Shown piece after piece: positions 1-7,493 of a stretch of DNA of 16,670 bases. The notes beneath the pieces were generated by a model. The model was given only the letters and a program-made list of their open reading frames with translations. It was not told where the DNA came from and ran no database searches. Every line of letters begins with the position of its first letter. Positions within the stretch are counted from its first letter, which is position 1. This DNA comes from DASTGO01 sp035719045 (lineage in GTDB: Bacteria > Actinomycetota > Actinomycetes > Actinomycetales > Kineosporiaceae), in NCBI GenBank assembly GCA_035719045.1, contig DASTGO010000539.1, forward strand, positions 1 through 16,670, given 5' to 3'. The position numbers were made by a program, and so were the translations under genes.

Positions 1-871
1 CGGCAACTCGGGGATGACGGCGCCCGGTCGACGGGTACCCAAGGACGGCCTCGTCGCCGTCCTGTCCGCCGCCCCTGCGCGGGCCAAGGTGGGGACGTCG
101 TGGATCGGCAGCCCTCCGGTGCAGTTGCGCCGGGCACCGAAACAGGTCGACCAGAGCCGCACGTTCGCCCCGGCCCGGCACTTGAAGGTGGCCCGCGGGA
201 TCGTGGAGGTGTTCCGGCTGGTCCCCGCGACAACAGCGCTGACGCTGCTCCTCGGCGTGCTGCTGGCCCTCGCGGCTGTCGTCCAGCGGCTGGGGTGGCC
301 GCTGGCCGCGGCGGTCAGCGGCGTCGTGGTCCTGGCTGCCGGCGTGGTGGCCGCCGTGGTGACGTCCGTCGCCAAGTGGGTCCTGGTGGGTCGGATCCGG
401 GCGAGCGAACACCCCCTGTGGAGCTCGTTCGTCTGGCGCAACGAGGTCGCGGACACGTTCGTGGAGATGCTCGCCGCACCGTGGTTCGCCCGCCAGGCCG
501 CCGGCACCGCTGCACTGAACGTGTGGCTGCGCAGCCTCGGCGCATCCATCGGCGCCGGGGTCTGGTGCGAGAGCTACTGGTTGCCCGAGGCTGACCTGGT
601 GCGGGTAGAGGCCGGGAGCACCGTCAACCGGGGATGCGTGCTGCAGACCCACCTCTTCCACGACCGGATCATGAGCCTGGACACCGTCAGCCTGTCCGGC
701 GGTGCCACTCTCGGCCCGCACGGGGTCATCCTCCCGGCCGCGACGATCGGGACGGCCACGACGGTCGGACCGTCCTCGCTGGTGATGAGAGGCGAATCGG
801 TGCCCGCACACAGCCGCTGGACCGGCAACCCGATCGGCCCCTGGCCCGGCACGACCGGCCCCGCTTCATGA
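1..871 (+). CDS. Pls/PosA-type non-ribosomal peptide synthetase, C-terminal fragment (5' end outside window)
   Basis: The frame is open to the left edge (codons from base 2), so the ATG at 14 is internal and only about 289 C-terminal residues are visible. The fragment has a lead-in ending in a GTSWIGSPPVQLRR segment, two hydrophobic membrane segments (about 220-290 and 300-375), then a left-handed beta-helix-like tail with CESYWLPEADL, GSTVNRGCVLQTHLFHD, GATLGPHGVILP and RWTGNPIGPW. This order matches the terminal module of the Pls/PosA synthetase family (TIGR02353-like as I recall it), which includes the epsilon-poly-lysine synthetase. Family members carry an N-terminal adenylation-carrier pair and a membrane C-terminal part that makes homopolymers of basic amino acids or links diamines. 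The adenylation domain lies outside the window, so the monomer cannot be inferred. The stop overlaps the start of the next gene (ATGA at 868-871), implying coupled translation. Confidence 0.9.
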   Translation, partial: GNSGMTAPGRRVPKDGLVAVLSAAPARAKVGTSWIGSPPVQLRRAPKQVDQSRTFAPARHLKVARGIVEVFRLVPATTALTLLLGVLLALAAVVQRLGWPLAAAVSGVVVLAAGVVAAVVTSVAKWVLVGRIRASEHPLWSSFVWRNEVADTFVEMLAAPWFARQAAGTAALNVWLRSLGASIGAGVWCESYWLPEADLVRVEAGSTVNRGCVLQTHLFHDRIMSLDTVSLSGGATLGPHGVILPAATIGTATTVGPSSLVMRGESVPAHSRWTGNPIGPWPGTTGPAS

Positions 872-2229
872 CCACGCCGCCGCCCACGACCCCGACCGGT
901 GCTGCCTCGCTCGGTGATCCCTACCTCCCCGGCTCGGGCAACGGTGGTTACCGCGTACGGCACTACGACCTCGACCTGGACTACCGGATCGCCACGAACC
1001 GGCTCACCGCGACGGCGGGCCTCCACGCGGAGGCGACGGCGACGCTGTCCCGCCTCAGCCTGGACCTGGCCGGTCTTCGCGTGGACAAGGTGACCATCGA
1101 CGGGCGCCGGATCGACCGCTACTCGCAGCGGGGTCGCAAGCTCCAGTTGACCCCGGCCACGCCGATCACCGCGGGGTCGGACTTCACGGTGGACGTGCGG
1201 TACTCCGGCAGCCCCACGCCCGTCCGGGGCGACTGGGGGGAGGTCGGCTGGGAGGAACTCACGGACGGCGTGATCGTCGCCGGCCAACCCGACGGCGCTC
1301 CGTCGTGGTTCCCCTGCAACGACCATCCGAGCAACAAGGCCAGCTACCGGATCAGCGTGACCACGGGATCGCCGTACACCGTGCTGGCCAACGGCCGGCT
1401 CGTCGACAGGAAGGTCCGCGGCAGCAGGACGACGTGGGTGTTCGACCAGCCCGAGCCGATGGCGACCTACCTGGCAAGCATCCAGATCGGCCGGTACGAA
1501 CTGCAGACACTGGGCGATCACCCGGTCCGGCAGCAGGCCGCGCTACCCGCTCGACTGCGCCGCCTTTTCGCCACGGACTTCGCCCGACAGACTGCCATGA
1601 TGACGGCCTTCGAGCGGCTGTTCGGGCCGTACCCCTTCGCCGAGTACACCGTCGTGGTCACCGACGACGAACTGGAGATCCCGCTGGAGGCGCAGGGGAT
1701 GTCCGTGTTCGGGGCCAACCATCTCGACGGGCACCGCGGCAGCGAACGCCTGCTGGCACACGAACTGGCCCACCAGTGGTTCGGCAACAGCCTGACCATC
1801 GAACGCTGGCAGGACATCTGGTTGCACGAAGGCTTCGCCTGCTACGCCGAATGGCTGTGGTCACAGGAGTCCGGCGGCCCGAGCACCGACTCCCTGGCCC
1901 GCAAGGCCTGGCGCCGACTGGCCAGCCTGCCCCAGGACCTCGTCATCGCTGACCCGGGCCCACGGCTGATGTTCGACGACTGGGTCTACAAGCGCGGGGC
2001 ACTGACCCTGCACGCCCTGCGCCTCGCTGTCGGCGACCCCGGATTCTTCGCCCTGCTGCGCGCCTGGGTGTCGGCCCACCAGCACGGGCACGTCTCCACC
2101 GAGGCCTTTGTGCGGTTCGCCGCGAGCACCGAACCCACCTTCCGCGCAGAGATCGGGGCAGTGCTGTCGGACTGGTTGTTCACCACTGCACTGCCGCACC
2201 TCCCCGGCGCGCCGGAGCCCTGGCGGTGA
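868..2229 (+). CDS. M1 family zinc metallopeptidase (short, about 453 aa)
   Basis: The start is the ATG at 868, overlapping the synthetase stop by 4 nt; an in-frame start at 634 would run deep into the synthetase and is rejected. An N-terminal beta-rich domain (about residues 25-190) is followed by the gluzincin catalytic domain. Zinc ligands are H298 and H302 of HELAH and E321 of HEGF, with E299 as the general base. Y374 in the DDWVYKRGA segment fits the transition-state tyrosine. The exopeptidase loop reads PLEAQGMSVFG (E274, Q276) rather than the canonical GAMEN. At 453 aa it lacks the large C-terminal helical domain of full M1 aminopeptidases, as do other short actinobacterial members. 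No signal peptide is visible. Coupling to a Pls-type synthetase suggests it acts on the synthetase product, for example trimming or self-protection; this is inference. A housekeeping aminopeptidase is the alternative. Confidence 0.93.
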   Translation: MTTPPPTTPTGAASLGDPYLPGSGNGGYRVRHYDLDLDYRIATNRLTATAGLHAEATATLSRLSLDLAGLRVDKVTIDGRRIDRYSQRGRKLQLTPATPITAGSDFTVDVRYSGSPTPVRGDWGEVGWEELTDGVIVAGQPDGAPSWFPCNDHPSNKASYRISVTTGSPYTVLANGRLVDRKVRGSRTTWVFDQPEPMATYLASIQIGRYELQTLGDHPVRQQAALPARLRRLFATDFARQTAMMTAFERLFGPYPFAEYTVVVTDDELEIPLEAQGMSVFGANHLDGHRGSERLLAHELAHQWFGNSLTIERWQDIWLHEGFACYAEWLWSQESGGPSTDSLARKAWRRLASLPQDLVIADPGPRLMFDDWVYKRGALTLHALRLAVGDPGFFALLRAWVSAHQHGHVSTEAFVRFAASTEPTFRAEIGAVLSDWLFTTALPHLPGAPEPWR

Positions 2230-3599
2230 CGCGCGCCCACAACCATGAGCAAGATCCAAGACCTCACGACGAAAGCCCCCCCAGAACCTCAACAACGGAT
2301 CCGGGCTCATTCGACGTCCGGATGGGCCGTGAATGGAAACGCGCAGACCTGCTCGCCCATGCCGCTGATTACGAGCATTTCGGCTTCACCCCGAATTTCC
2401 TGTGGTATTCGGCTGAGGGTCAGACCACCGTCTCTGACCCCGCCATGACATGGACCGACTGCGGGGCCTACCAGGTGACCCCGGTGGGGGTGTTCTGCGC
2501 GTGGTCCCGGGTGGCCTCCGGGGGACTGCGGGGGAACTGGTCGCAGTCGCCTGTGACGTTGTCGACCTTCTCCTTCGGCGGCGCCATGATCTTCCGTGCC
2601 TGCGGGAACTGGGGACCGGCTGGTCCCGTGCTCCGTCCCGGCAGCGCGGCGTTCCCCTCACCCGTCCCGCATGTGCGCACCTCCAAGTTCCATGACCTGG
2701 ACCGCGACGGCGTGCCGGATCCCGGCGAGGAGCCCCTGTCCGGGGTCACCTTCCGGTTGGTGCGCGAGTCCTCCCTCGTCGGCCAGCCCGCCCAGACGGT
2801 CGCCAGCACCCAGTCCGACAGTTCGGGTGTCGTCGACTTCGCTCTCGACGGACAGGGCCCGGGCCGCTACTACGTCCAGGAGGATGTCCCCGGCGGGTGG
2901 ACCCGGACCACGGCCGATCGGCAGTACGTCGACGTCCCCTTCGGCATCGGCGCGGACACGTTGCGCGCCGGTGACTTCGGTGATGTCGAGAGCACCACGG
3001 ACGTGGCCAAGGTGTCCTTCGACCTGACCGACGTCCCTGACCATCTCCAGGCCCGCACGGCCACTCCCGTCACCCCGGATCGGCAACAGTCCCAGCTGGT
3101 CACCCTCGATGCCGGCCAGACCGTCACCCGGCACTACGCCTGGCAGATCACGTGCCCCGGGACCGGACGCGCCCACACCTTCACCTTCACCGGCCGGATC
3201 GCCGCCGCCGAGCCCCACATCACCGACACACCCGACAACGACTCCACATCCGCCGTCTGGTCCCCTGTCGACATCAAGCCCAACAGCGACCCGAACACCA
3301 TCAACGTCGGACGCAACGGGGTGATCTCCGTCGCCGTGTTGGGGACGCAGACCTTCAACCCGTTCACCGACCTCGACGCCAGCAGCCTGCGCTTCGGCCC
3401 CACCGGCACCCAAGCCCCCGTCGTCCGCTGCGCCACCCAGCCAGAAGACGTCAACGGTGACGGGATCGGCGACATGACGTGCAAGTTCGACAACACCGCC
3501 ACGGGCTTCCACGTCGGCGACCCCTATGGCTACCTCACCGGCCGGACCACCCAGGCAAGCCCGTACCTCGGAGCCGACGCCGTCCGCGTCATCCCCTGA
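2226..3599 (+). CDS. SdrD-B-like domain protein with secreted-type C-terminal domain, no signal peptide
   Basis: The GTG at 2226 overlaps the peptidase stop (GTGA) and has a GGAG about 9 nt upstream, giving 457 aa; the ATG at 2322 (residue 33) is an alternative start. Residues about 30-145 form a Trp/Cys-containing region (CGAY, FCAWSR, FGGAMIFRACGNW). Residues about 150-250 are an SdrD-B-like beta sandwich with a calcium-type loop (DLDRDGVPDPGEE) and a GRYYVQEDVPGGW strand. Residues about 255-345 look like another beta domain. The end (DIKPNSDPNTINVGRNG ... DVNGDGIGDM ... GADAVRVIP) is a module I recognise from many secreted bacterial proteins. All of this argues for a surface or secreted protein, yet no start gives a hydrophobic leader. 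The first 180 bp are less GC-rich than the rest. It may be non-classically exported, N-terminally truncated, or decaying. No catalytic motif is seen. Confidence 0.78.
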   Translation: MTRAHNHEQDPRPHDESPPRTSTTDPGSFDVRMGREWKRADLLAHAADYEHFGFTPNFLWYSAEGQTTVSDPAMTWTDCGAYQVTPVGVFCAWSRVASGGLRGNWSQSPVTLSTFSFGGAMIFRACGNWGPAGPVLRPGSAAFPSPVPHVRTSKFHDLDRDGVPDPGEEPLSGVTFRLVRESSLVGQPAQTVASTQSDSSGVVDFALDGQGPGRYYVQEDVPGGWTRTTADRQYVDVPFGIGADTLRAGDFGDVESTTDVAKVSFDLTDVPDHLQARTATPVTPDRQQSQLVTLDAGQTVTRHYAWQITCPGTGRAHTFTFTGRIAAAEPHITDTPDNDSTSAVWSPVDIKPNSDPNTINVGRNGVISVAVLGTQTFNPFTDLDASSLRFGPTGTQAPVVRCATQPEDVNGDGIGDMTCKFDNTATGFHVGDPYGYLTGRTTQASPYLGADAVRVIP

Positions 3600-3610
3600 C
3601 GGGTCAGGGG
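3593..3610 (+). terminator. Stop-overlapping hairpin after the SdrD-B-like gene
   Basis: CCCCTGA (3593-3599) and TCAGGGG (3604-3610) pair perfectly around a 4-nt loop, and the outer arm contains the TGA stop (3597-3599). There is no U-run, as is common in high-GC actinobacteria. It is a plausible transcript end for the three-gene unit. Confidence 0.5.
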
Positions 3611-3854
3611 AACGAGGAGTCGCCCGGAGGACCGAACAGCCTCGTCACGGGGCCCCAGACCTGGGCAGGCACGCTGGCTGCTGCCAGGCCTGTGGAGGCC
3701 GCGGGGCCCCGTCGGCGGGCTGAGGACCGAGGCACGCGCCCCGGCGGAGGGCCGGGCCGCCTGCTGACCTTGATCATCGGGCCGGGCCCCAGGAGATCGC
3801 CTGAGCTTCAGTTGACCCCGGATATGGTCCGGTGCCGATCCCCGCCACGGGCAG
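3611..3854. other. Non-coding gap with a nested inverted repeat upstream of the SNF2 gene
   Basis: No convincing ORF is seen. ACGGGGCCCC (3647-3656) pairs perfectly with GGGGCCCCGT (3703-3712). The 46 nt between can form two adjacent, competing hairpins: 3660-3668 with 3681-3688 (one bulged G), and GGCCT/AGGCC (3687-3691/3696-3700). The result resembles a three-way junction. TTGACC at 3812-3817 is a possible -35 box for the helicase gene, but no convincing -10 box is seen 16-18 nt downstream. Confidence 0.45.
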
Positions 3855-6800
3855 GTGTGGTGGACTGTCGCAGTGAACCTGGAGCTGTCCCCGCTGGCCG
3901 AGCAGTTGCGCCGTGTCACGGACGAGGATCTGCGGGCCCTCGCCGGAGACCGGACCTTCGCCCGAGGGCGTTCGTTCGCGTCGCAGAACAGGGTGTCGGC
4001 GCTGGTGGCGGACGAGGCGTCGCTGTCGGGGACGGTGCGTGGGAATGGTGGGGTGTACCGGGTCTGCGTCGATCTGGACCCGGATGGGGAGATCTTGGGC
4101 GGAGACTGCTCCTGCCCGGTCGGGGTCGACTGCAAGCACGTCGTGGCGGCCGTGCTGTCCGCGCGTGCGCTGCTCGGTTCGGCAGCGGGATCGGTCCCCG
4201 GTCGCGGCGGGCGGTTGGGGCTGGTTCCGCCGGTCCCCAAGGTCCCGGAGTGGGAGCGGGTCCTGGGTGAGGTGTTGTCCGGGACCGACACGGCGATGGC
4301 CTTCTCGCCGTTGGGACTGCTCGTCGACCTGCGGGCGCCGCGGGGTCAAGGTTCACGGGCTGCGGCCGCGGCGCCGCTGGCGGTGGCCCTGCGGCCGGTG
4401 GTCCCGGGGAAGACCGGGTGGGTGAGGACGGGGGTGTCCTGGAGCGGGTTGGACTACCCCCGGTACGGCGCTCCCCGGCTGGACCCGCGTCAGGTCGTGG
4501 CCCTGCAGCGTCTGGTGCACCTGTCCGGCTCGGCCCACCGGTACTACAGCCAGCCGGAGTGGCTGGACCTGGCGATTCTGGGCGACGGCTGGATGGACGC
4601 CCTGCGGCACTGCCGACGTGTCGGGGTCCGGCTGTTGACGGCGCAGCGGGGCAGCGGGGAGGTCGTGCTCTGCGAGGCTCCGGCAGGGGTCTCGTTCCGC
4701 CTGGTGCGGGCAGGCAAGGGCGGCGATCTGGCCCTCACCCCCGAGGTCCGGCTGCCGGAGGAGGTGGGCCGGTACACGCTCGAGAGGCCGGGCTGGTGCC
4801 TGGTCGGGTCCCCGCCTTCCGGGGTGGTGGCGCGCGCCGGTGATGATGTGCTGCTCGCTGCGTTCGAGCCGGCCCTCGACATCGCGACGGCGCGGGTGCT
4901 GGGACACGGCCCGCTTCAGGTCCCGTCCGGGGATGCCGGGCGGTTCCTGTCGGTGGCCGTTCCCGCCCTGGCGAAACGGTTCGAGGTCGGCTCCCCGGAC
5001 GGCAGCGTCGAGATCGTGGTTCCCGGGCCGCCCCGGCTCCGGCTGACGTGCACGCACCTGCCGGGCCTGCAGCTCGGGCTGCAGTGGTCGTTCACGTACC
5101 TGACGGGTACGACCACCCTGTCCGTGCCGATCGACGGGACGGAGCACGGGCCGGTCCGCGACCGGGCGGCGGAGAGGGAGCTGCTCGCGGCCGCCCGGGA
5201 CACTGGTCTGCCTCCCGCCGTGGTCGCCGGGTCCCCGGTCGAGGGCGGTCCCCTGCCCGTGGCGCAGTCGGTGCTGACCGGGTTCGCCGTCGTGGAGTTC
5301 CTCGACCGAGTCCTGCCGCGGTTGGCGGCCCTCGAGCGGCTCGACATCGTCGTCGCCGGGGAACCGGTCGAGTACGTCGAGGCGACCGAGCCGCCGCAGG
5401 TGCAGTTGCGGCTGACGGACTCCGTCGACGACCACGACTGGTTCGACCTGTCCGTGGAGGTGACCGTCGCCACCGAGCCCGTACCGATGGCGTTGCTGGT
5501 CACGGCGCTCACCCTCGGCGAGGAACATCTCGTGCTCCCGTCGGGCACGTGGTTCCGGGTGGACCGGCCCGAGCTGGTCGAGTTGCGGCGGCTGCTCGAG
5601 GAGGCCCGCGCCCTGCAGGACGGCGAACGGGGGTCACTACGGCTGTCGGCATACCAGTCGGATCTGTGGAGCGAGCTGGTGGACCTCGGCGTCGTCCGGG
5701 AGCAGGCCGAACGCTGGGCGATCCTGGTGAAGGGGCTGGGCGGTGCTGCTTCGACAGGCTCGCTGTCGGCCCCGGCGGCGCTGACGGCCCAGCTGCGTCC
5801 GTATCAGCACGACGGCTTCGAGTGGCTGACCTTCCTGCGCCGGAACGGCCTGGGCGGCGTGCTCGCCGACGACATGGGACTGGGCAAGACACTGCAGGTG
5901 CTGGCGATGATCGCCGAGGAGCGGCAGGCCCTCGGGATCGGTCTGGATGCCGATCCTGGTGCCGACCGCGCCGCCCGGGCGGTCGTCCGGCCGGCGGTGG
6001 CCGACTGCCCGGACTCCGGGGAGGACCCGAAGCCGTGGCTGGTCGTCGCCCCGACATCGGTGATGGGTGCCTGGGCCGGCGAGGCTGCCCGGTTCGTCCC
6101 GGGGCTGAGGGTCCGGGTGCTGGGCGAGACGGCGGCGCGTCGCGGAGTGCCGGTGGCCGACGTCGCGGCGGAGGCGGATCTGGTGGTGACCTCGTACGCG
6201 GTGCTGCGGCTGGACGGCGAGGAGTTCCGGGCCGTCCGCTGGGCGGGCGTGGTGGTCGACGAGGCCCAGGCGGTGAAGAACCACCAGTCGATCACCTACC
6301 AGTGCGTGCGCCGGCTCCACGCGCCATGCCGGTTCGTGGTGTCCGGGACGCCGATGGAGAACAACCTGATGGAGCTGTGGTCCCTGCTGTCGATCGCCGC
6401 GCCAGGCCTGTTCCCCGACCCGAAGGCGTTCTCCGAGTACTACCGCCGTCCGATCGAGAGCGGTGCCGCGCCCGAGCGCCTGGAGACTCTGCGGCGCCGG
6501 ATCCGACCGCTGATGCTGCGCCGCACCAAGCAGTCCGTTGCCGCCGACCTGCCGCCGAAACAGGAGCAGGTGATCCGGGTGGACCTGCCGGCCCGGCACC
6601 GCCGGATCTACGACCGTGGCCTGGCCCGCGAGCGGCAACGGGTTCTCGGCCTGCTCGAGGACGTCAACCGCAATCGGATCGCCATCTTCCGGTCGCTGAC
6701 CCTGCTGAGGCAGTTGAGCCTGCACCCGGGCCTGGTGGACGCGACGGACGACGCCGTGCCGTGCATCAAGATCGACACCCTGCTGGAACTCCTGCTCCCC

Positions 6801-7265
6801 GTGATCGCCGAAGGCCATCAGGCGATCGTCTTCAGCCAGTTCACCTCGTTCCTGCGCCGGGTTCGCGATCGCCTCGACGCCGCGGGCACGCCGTACAGCT
6901 ACCTTGACGGCCGGACCCGCAACCGTCAGCAGGCGATCGAGAGCTTCCGGTCCGGGAAGGCCCCGGTGTTCCTGGTCTCGCTGAAGGCCGGTGGTACCGG
7001 CCTGACCTTGACCGAGGCGGACTACGTCTTCCTGCTCGATCCCTGGTGGAACCCCGCTGCGGAGGCCCAGGCCGTCGACCGGGCACACCGGATCGGTCAG
7101 GACAAGCCGGTCAACGTGTACCGACTGGTCTCGGCCGACACCATCGAGGAGAAGGTGCTCGCGCTGCAGGAGCGCAAGCGTGAACTGTTCGCCTCAGTCA
7201 TCGATGACGGTGCCTTCAGCAGCGGCGCGCTCACCCCCGCCGACATCCAGGCACTGGTCCACTGA
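3855..7265 (+). CDS. SWIM zinc-finger SNF2-family DEAD-like helicase/ATPase
   Basis: This is an 1136-aa double-stranded DNA translocase of the Swi2/Snf2 superfamily. A SWIM zinc finger (C85, C87, C93, H95; CSCPVGVDCKH) lies near the N-terminus. About 530 residues follow that fit the bacterial SNF2-associated region by position. The SNF2 ATPase core has GLGKT (K678), DEAQ (802-805) and GTPMENNLMELWSLL. The helicase C-terminal lobe has VFSQF, SLKAGGTGLTLTEAD, DPWWNPAAEAQ and DRAHRIGQ (1075-1082). This is the order of Bacillus YwqA-type proteins. Such proteins are thought to remodel protein-DNA complexes or transcription complexes; the bacterial role is poorly defined. The start is uncertain: GTG at 3855 and GTG at 3873 are both possible, and neither has a clear ribosome binding site. 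It is flanked by non-coding gaps on both sides, so probably monocistronic. No restriction or defence partner gene lies beside it. Confidence 0.95.
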   Translation: MWWTVAVNLELSPLAEQLRRVTDEDLRALAGDRTFARGRSFASQNRVSALVADEASLSGTVRGNGGVYRVCVDLDPDGEILGGDCSCPVGVDCKHVVAAVLSARALLGSAAGSVPGRGGRLGLVPPVPKVPEWERVLGEVLSGTDTAMAFSPLGLLVDLRAPRGQGSRAAAAAPLAVALRPVVPGKTGWVRTGVSWSGLDYPRYGAPRLDPRQVVALQRLVHLSGSAHRYYSQPEWLDLAILGDGWMDALRHCRRVGVRLLTAQRGSGEVVLCEAPAGVSFRLVRAGKGGDLALTPEVRLPEEVGRYTLERPGWCLVGSPPSGVVARAGDDVLLAAFEPALDIATARVLGHGPLQVPSGDAGRFLSVAVPALAKRFEVGSPDGSVEIVVPGPPRLRLTCTHLPGLQLGLQWSFTYLTGTTTLSVPIDGTEHGPVRDRAAERELLAAARDTGLPPAVVAGSPVEGGPLPVAQSVLTGFAVVEFLDRVLPRLAALERLDIVVAGEPVEYVEATEPPQVQLRLTDSVDDHDWFDLSVEVTVATEPVPMALLVTALTLGEEHLVLPSGTWFRVDRPELVELRRLLEEARALQDGERGSLRLSAYQSDLWSELVDLGVVREQAERWAILVKGLGGAASTGSLSAPAALTAQLRPYQHDGFEWLTFLRRNGLGGVLADDMGLGKTLQVLAMIAEERQALGIGLDADPGADRAARAVVRPAVADCPDSGEDPKPWLVVAPTSVMGAWAGEAARFVPGLRVRVLGETAARRGVPVADVAAEADLVVTSYAVLRLDGEEFRAVRWAGVVVDEAQAVKNHQSITYQCVRRLHAPCRFVVSGTPMENNLMELWSLLSIAAPGLFPDPKAFSEYYRRPIESGAAPERLETLRRRIRPLMLRRTKQSVAADLPPKQEQVIRVDLPARHRRIYDRGLARERQRVLGLLEDVNRNRIAIFRSLTLLRQLSLHPGLVDATDDAVPCIKIDTLLELLLPVIAEGHQAIVFSQFTSFLRRVRDRLDAAGTPYSYLDGRTRNRQQAIESFRSGKAPVFLVSLKAGGTGLTLTEADYVFLLDPWWNPAAEAQAVDRAHRIGQDKPVNVYRLVSADTIEEKVLALQERKRELFASVIDDGAFSSGALTPADIQALVH

Positions 7266-7387
7266 CCTCGCGGCGTACCCGAGGCCGTGTGACGTCTGTT
7301 GCCCACGGCGAGTGAAGGTCCCGGCCGTCCCGGCTGTCCGCGGCATGATCGCGCACACGGCGGCCGTCGACTTCGTTCGGCCGAACA

Positions 7388-7430
7388 GCATCCGCCGGGC
7401 CCTCACCGCGGGTGAGGGCCCGGCGGATGC
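7388..7430. terminator. Bidirectional terminator between convergent genes (20-bp perfect stem)
   Basis: Arms at 7388-7407 and 7411-7430 are perfectly complementary over 20 bp around a 3-nt loop (GCG). The site lies between the SNF2 stop (7265) and the GH26 stop (7494), which converge. There is no U-run on either side. A short CGGTGC iteration follows at 7431-7447. The rest of the gap 7266-7493 shows nothing else. Confidence 0.8.
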
Positions 7431-7493
7431 CGGTGCCGGTGCCGGTGAATCCGGGGATCACCGGTGCGGCATCTCAGGCGTGGTCGTCGTGGT

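Noticed and set aside
634..867. Earlier in-frame start for the M1 peptidase
   Set aside because: It would put 78 residues over the conserved end of the synthetase gene. The ATG at 868 forms the classic ATGA overlap and precedes the family's N-terminus.
5637..7088. 483-aa minus-strand ORF inside the helicase gene
   Set aside because: It is antisense to a helicase with every catalytic motif intact; its product is Arg/Gly/His-rich with no recognisable domain, as expected of a GC-rich shadow frame.
3855..7265. SNF2 helicase as part of a phage-defence island
   Set aside because: There is no methyltransferase, nuclease, phospholipase-D or other defence partner on either side, and the domain order is that of the common stand-alone SWIM-SNF2 family.
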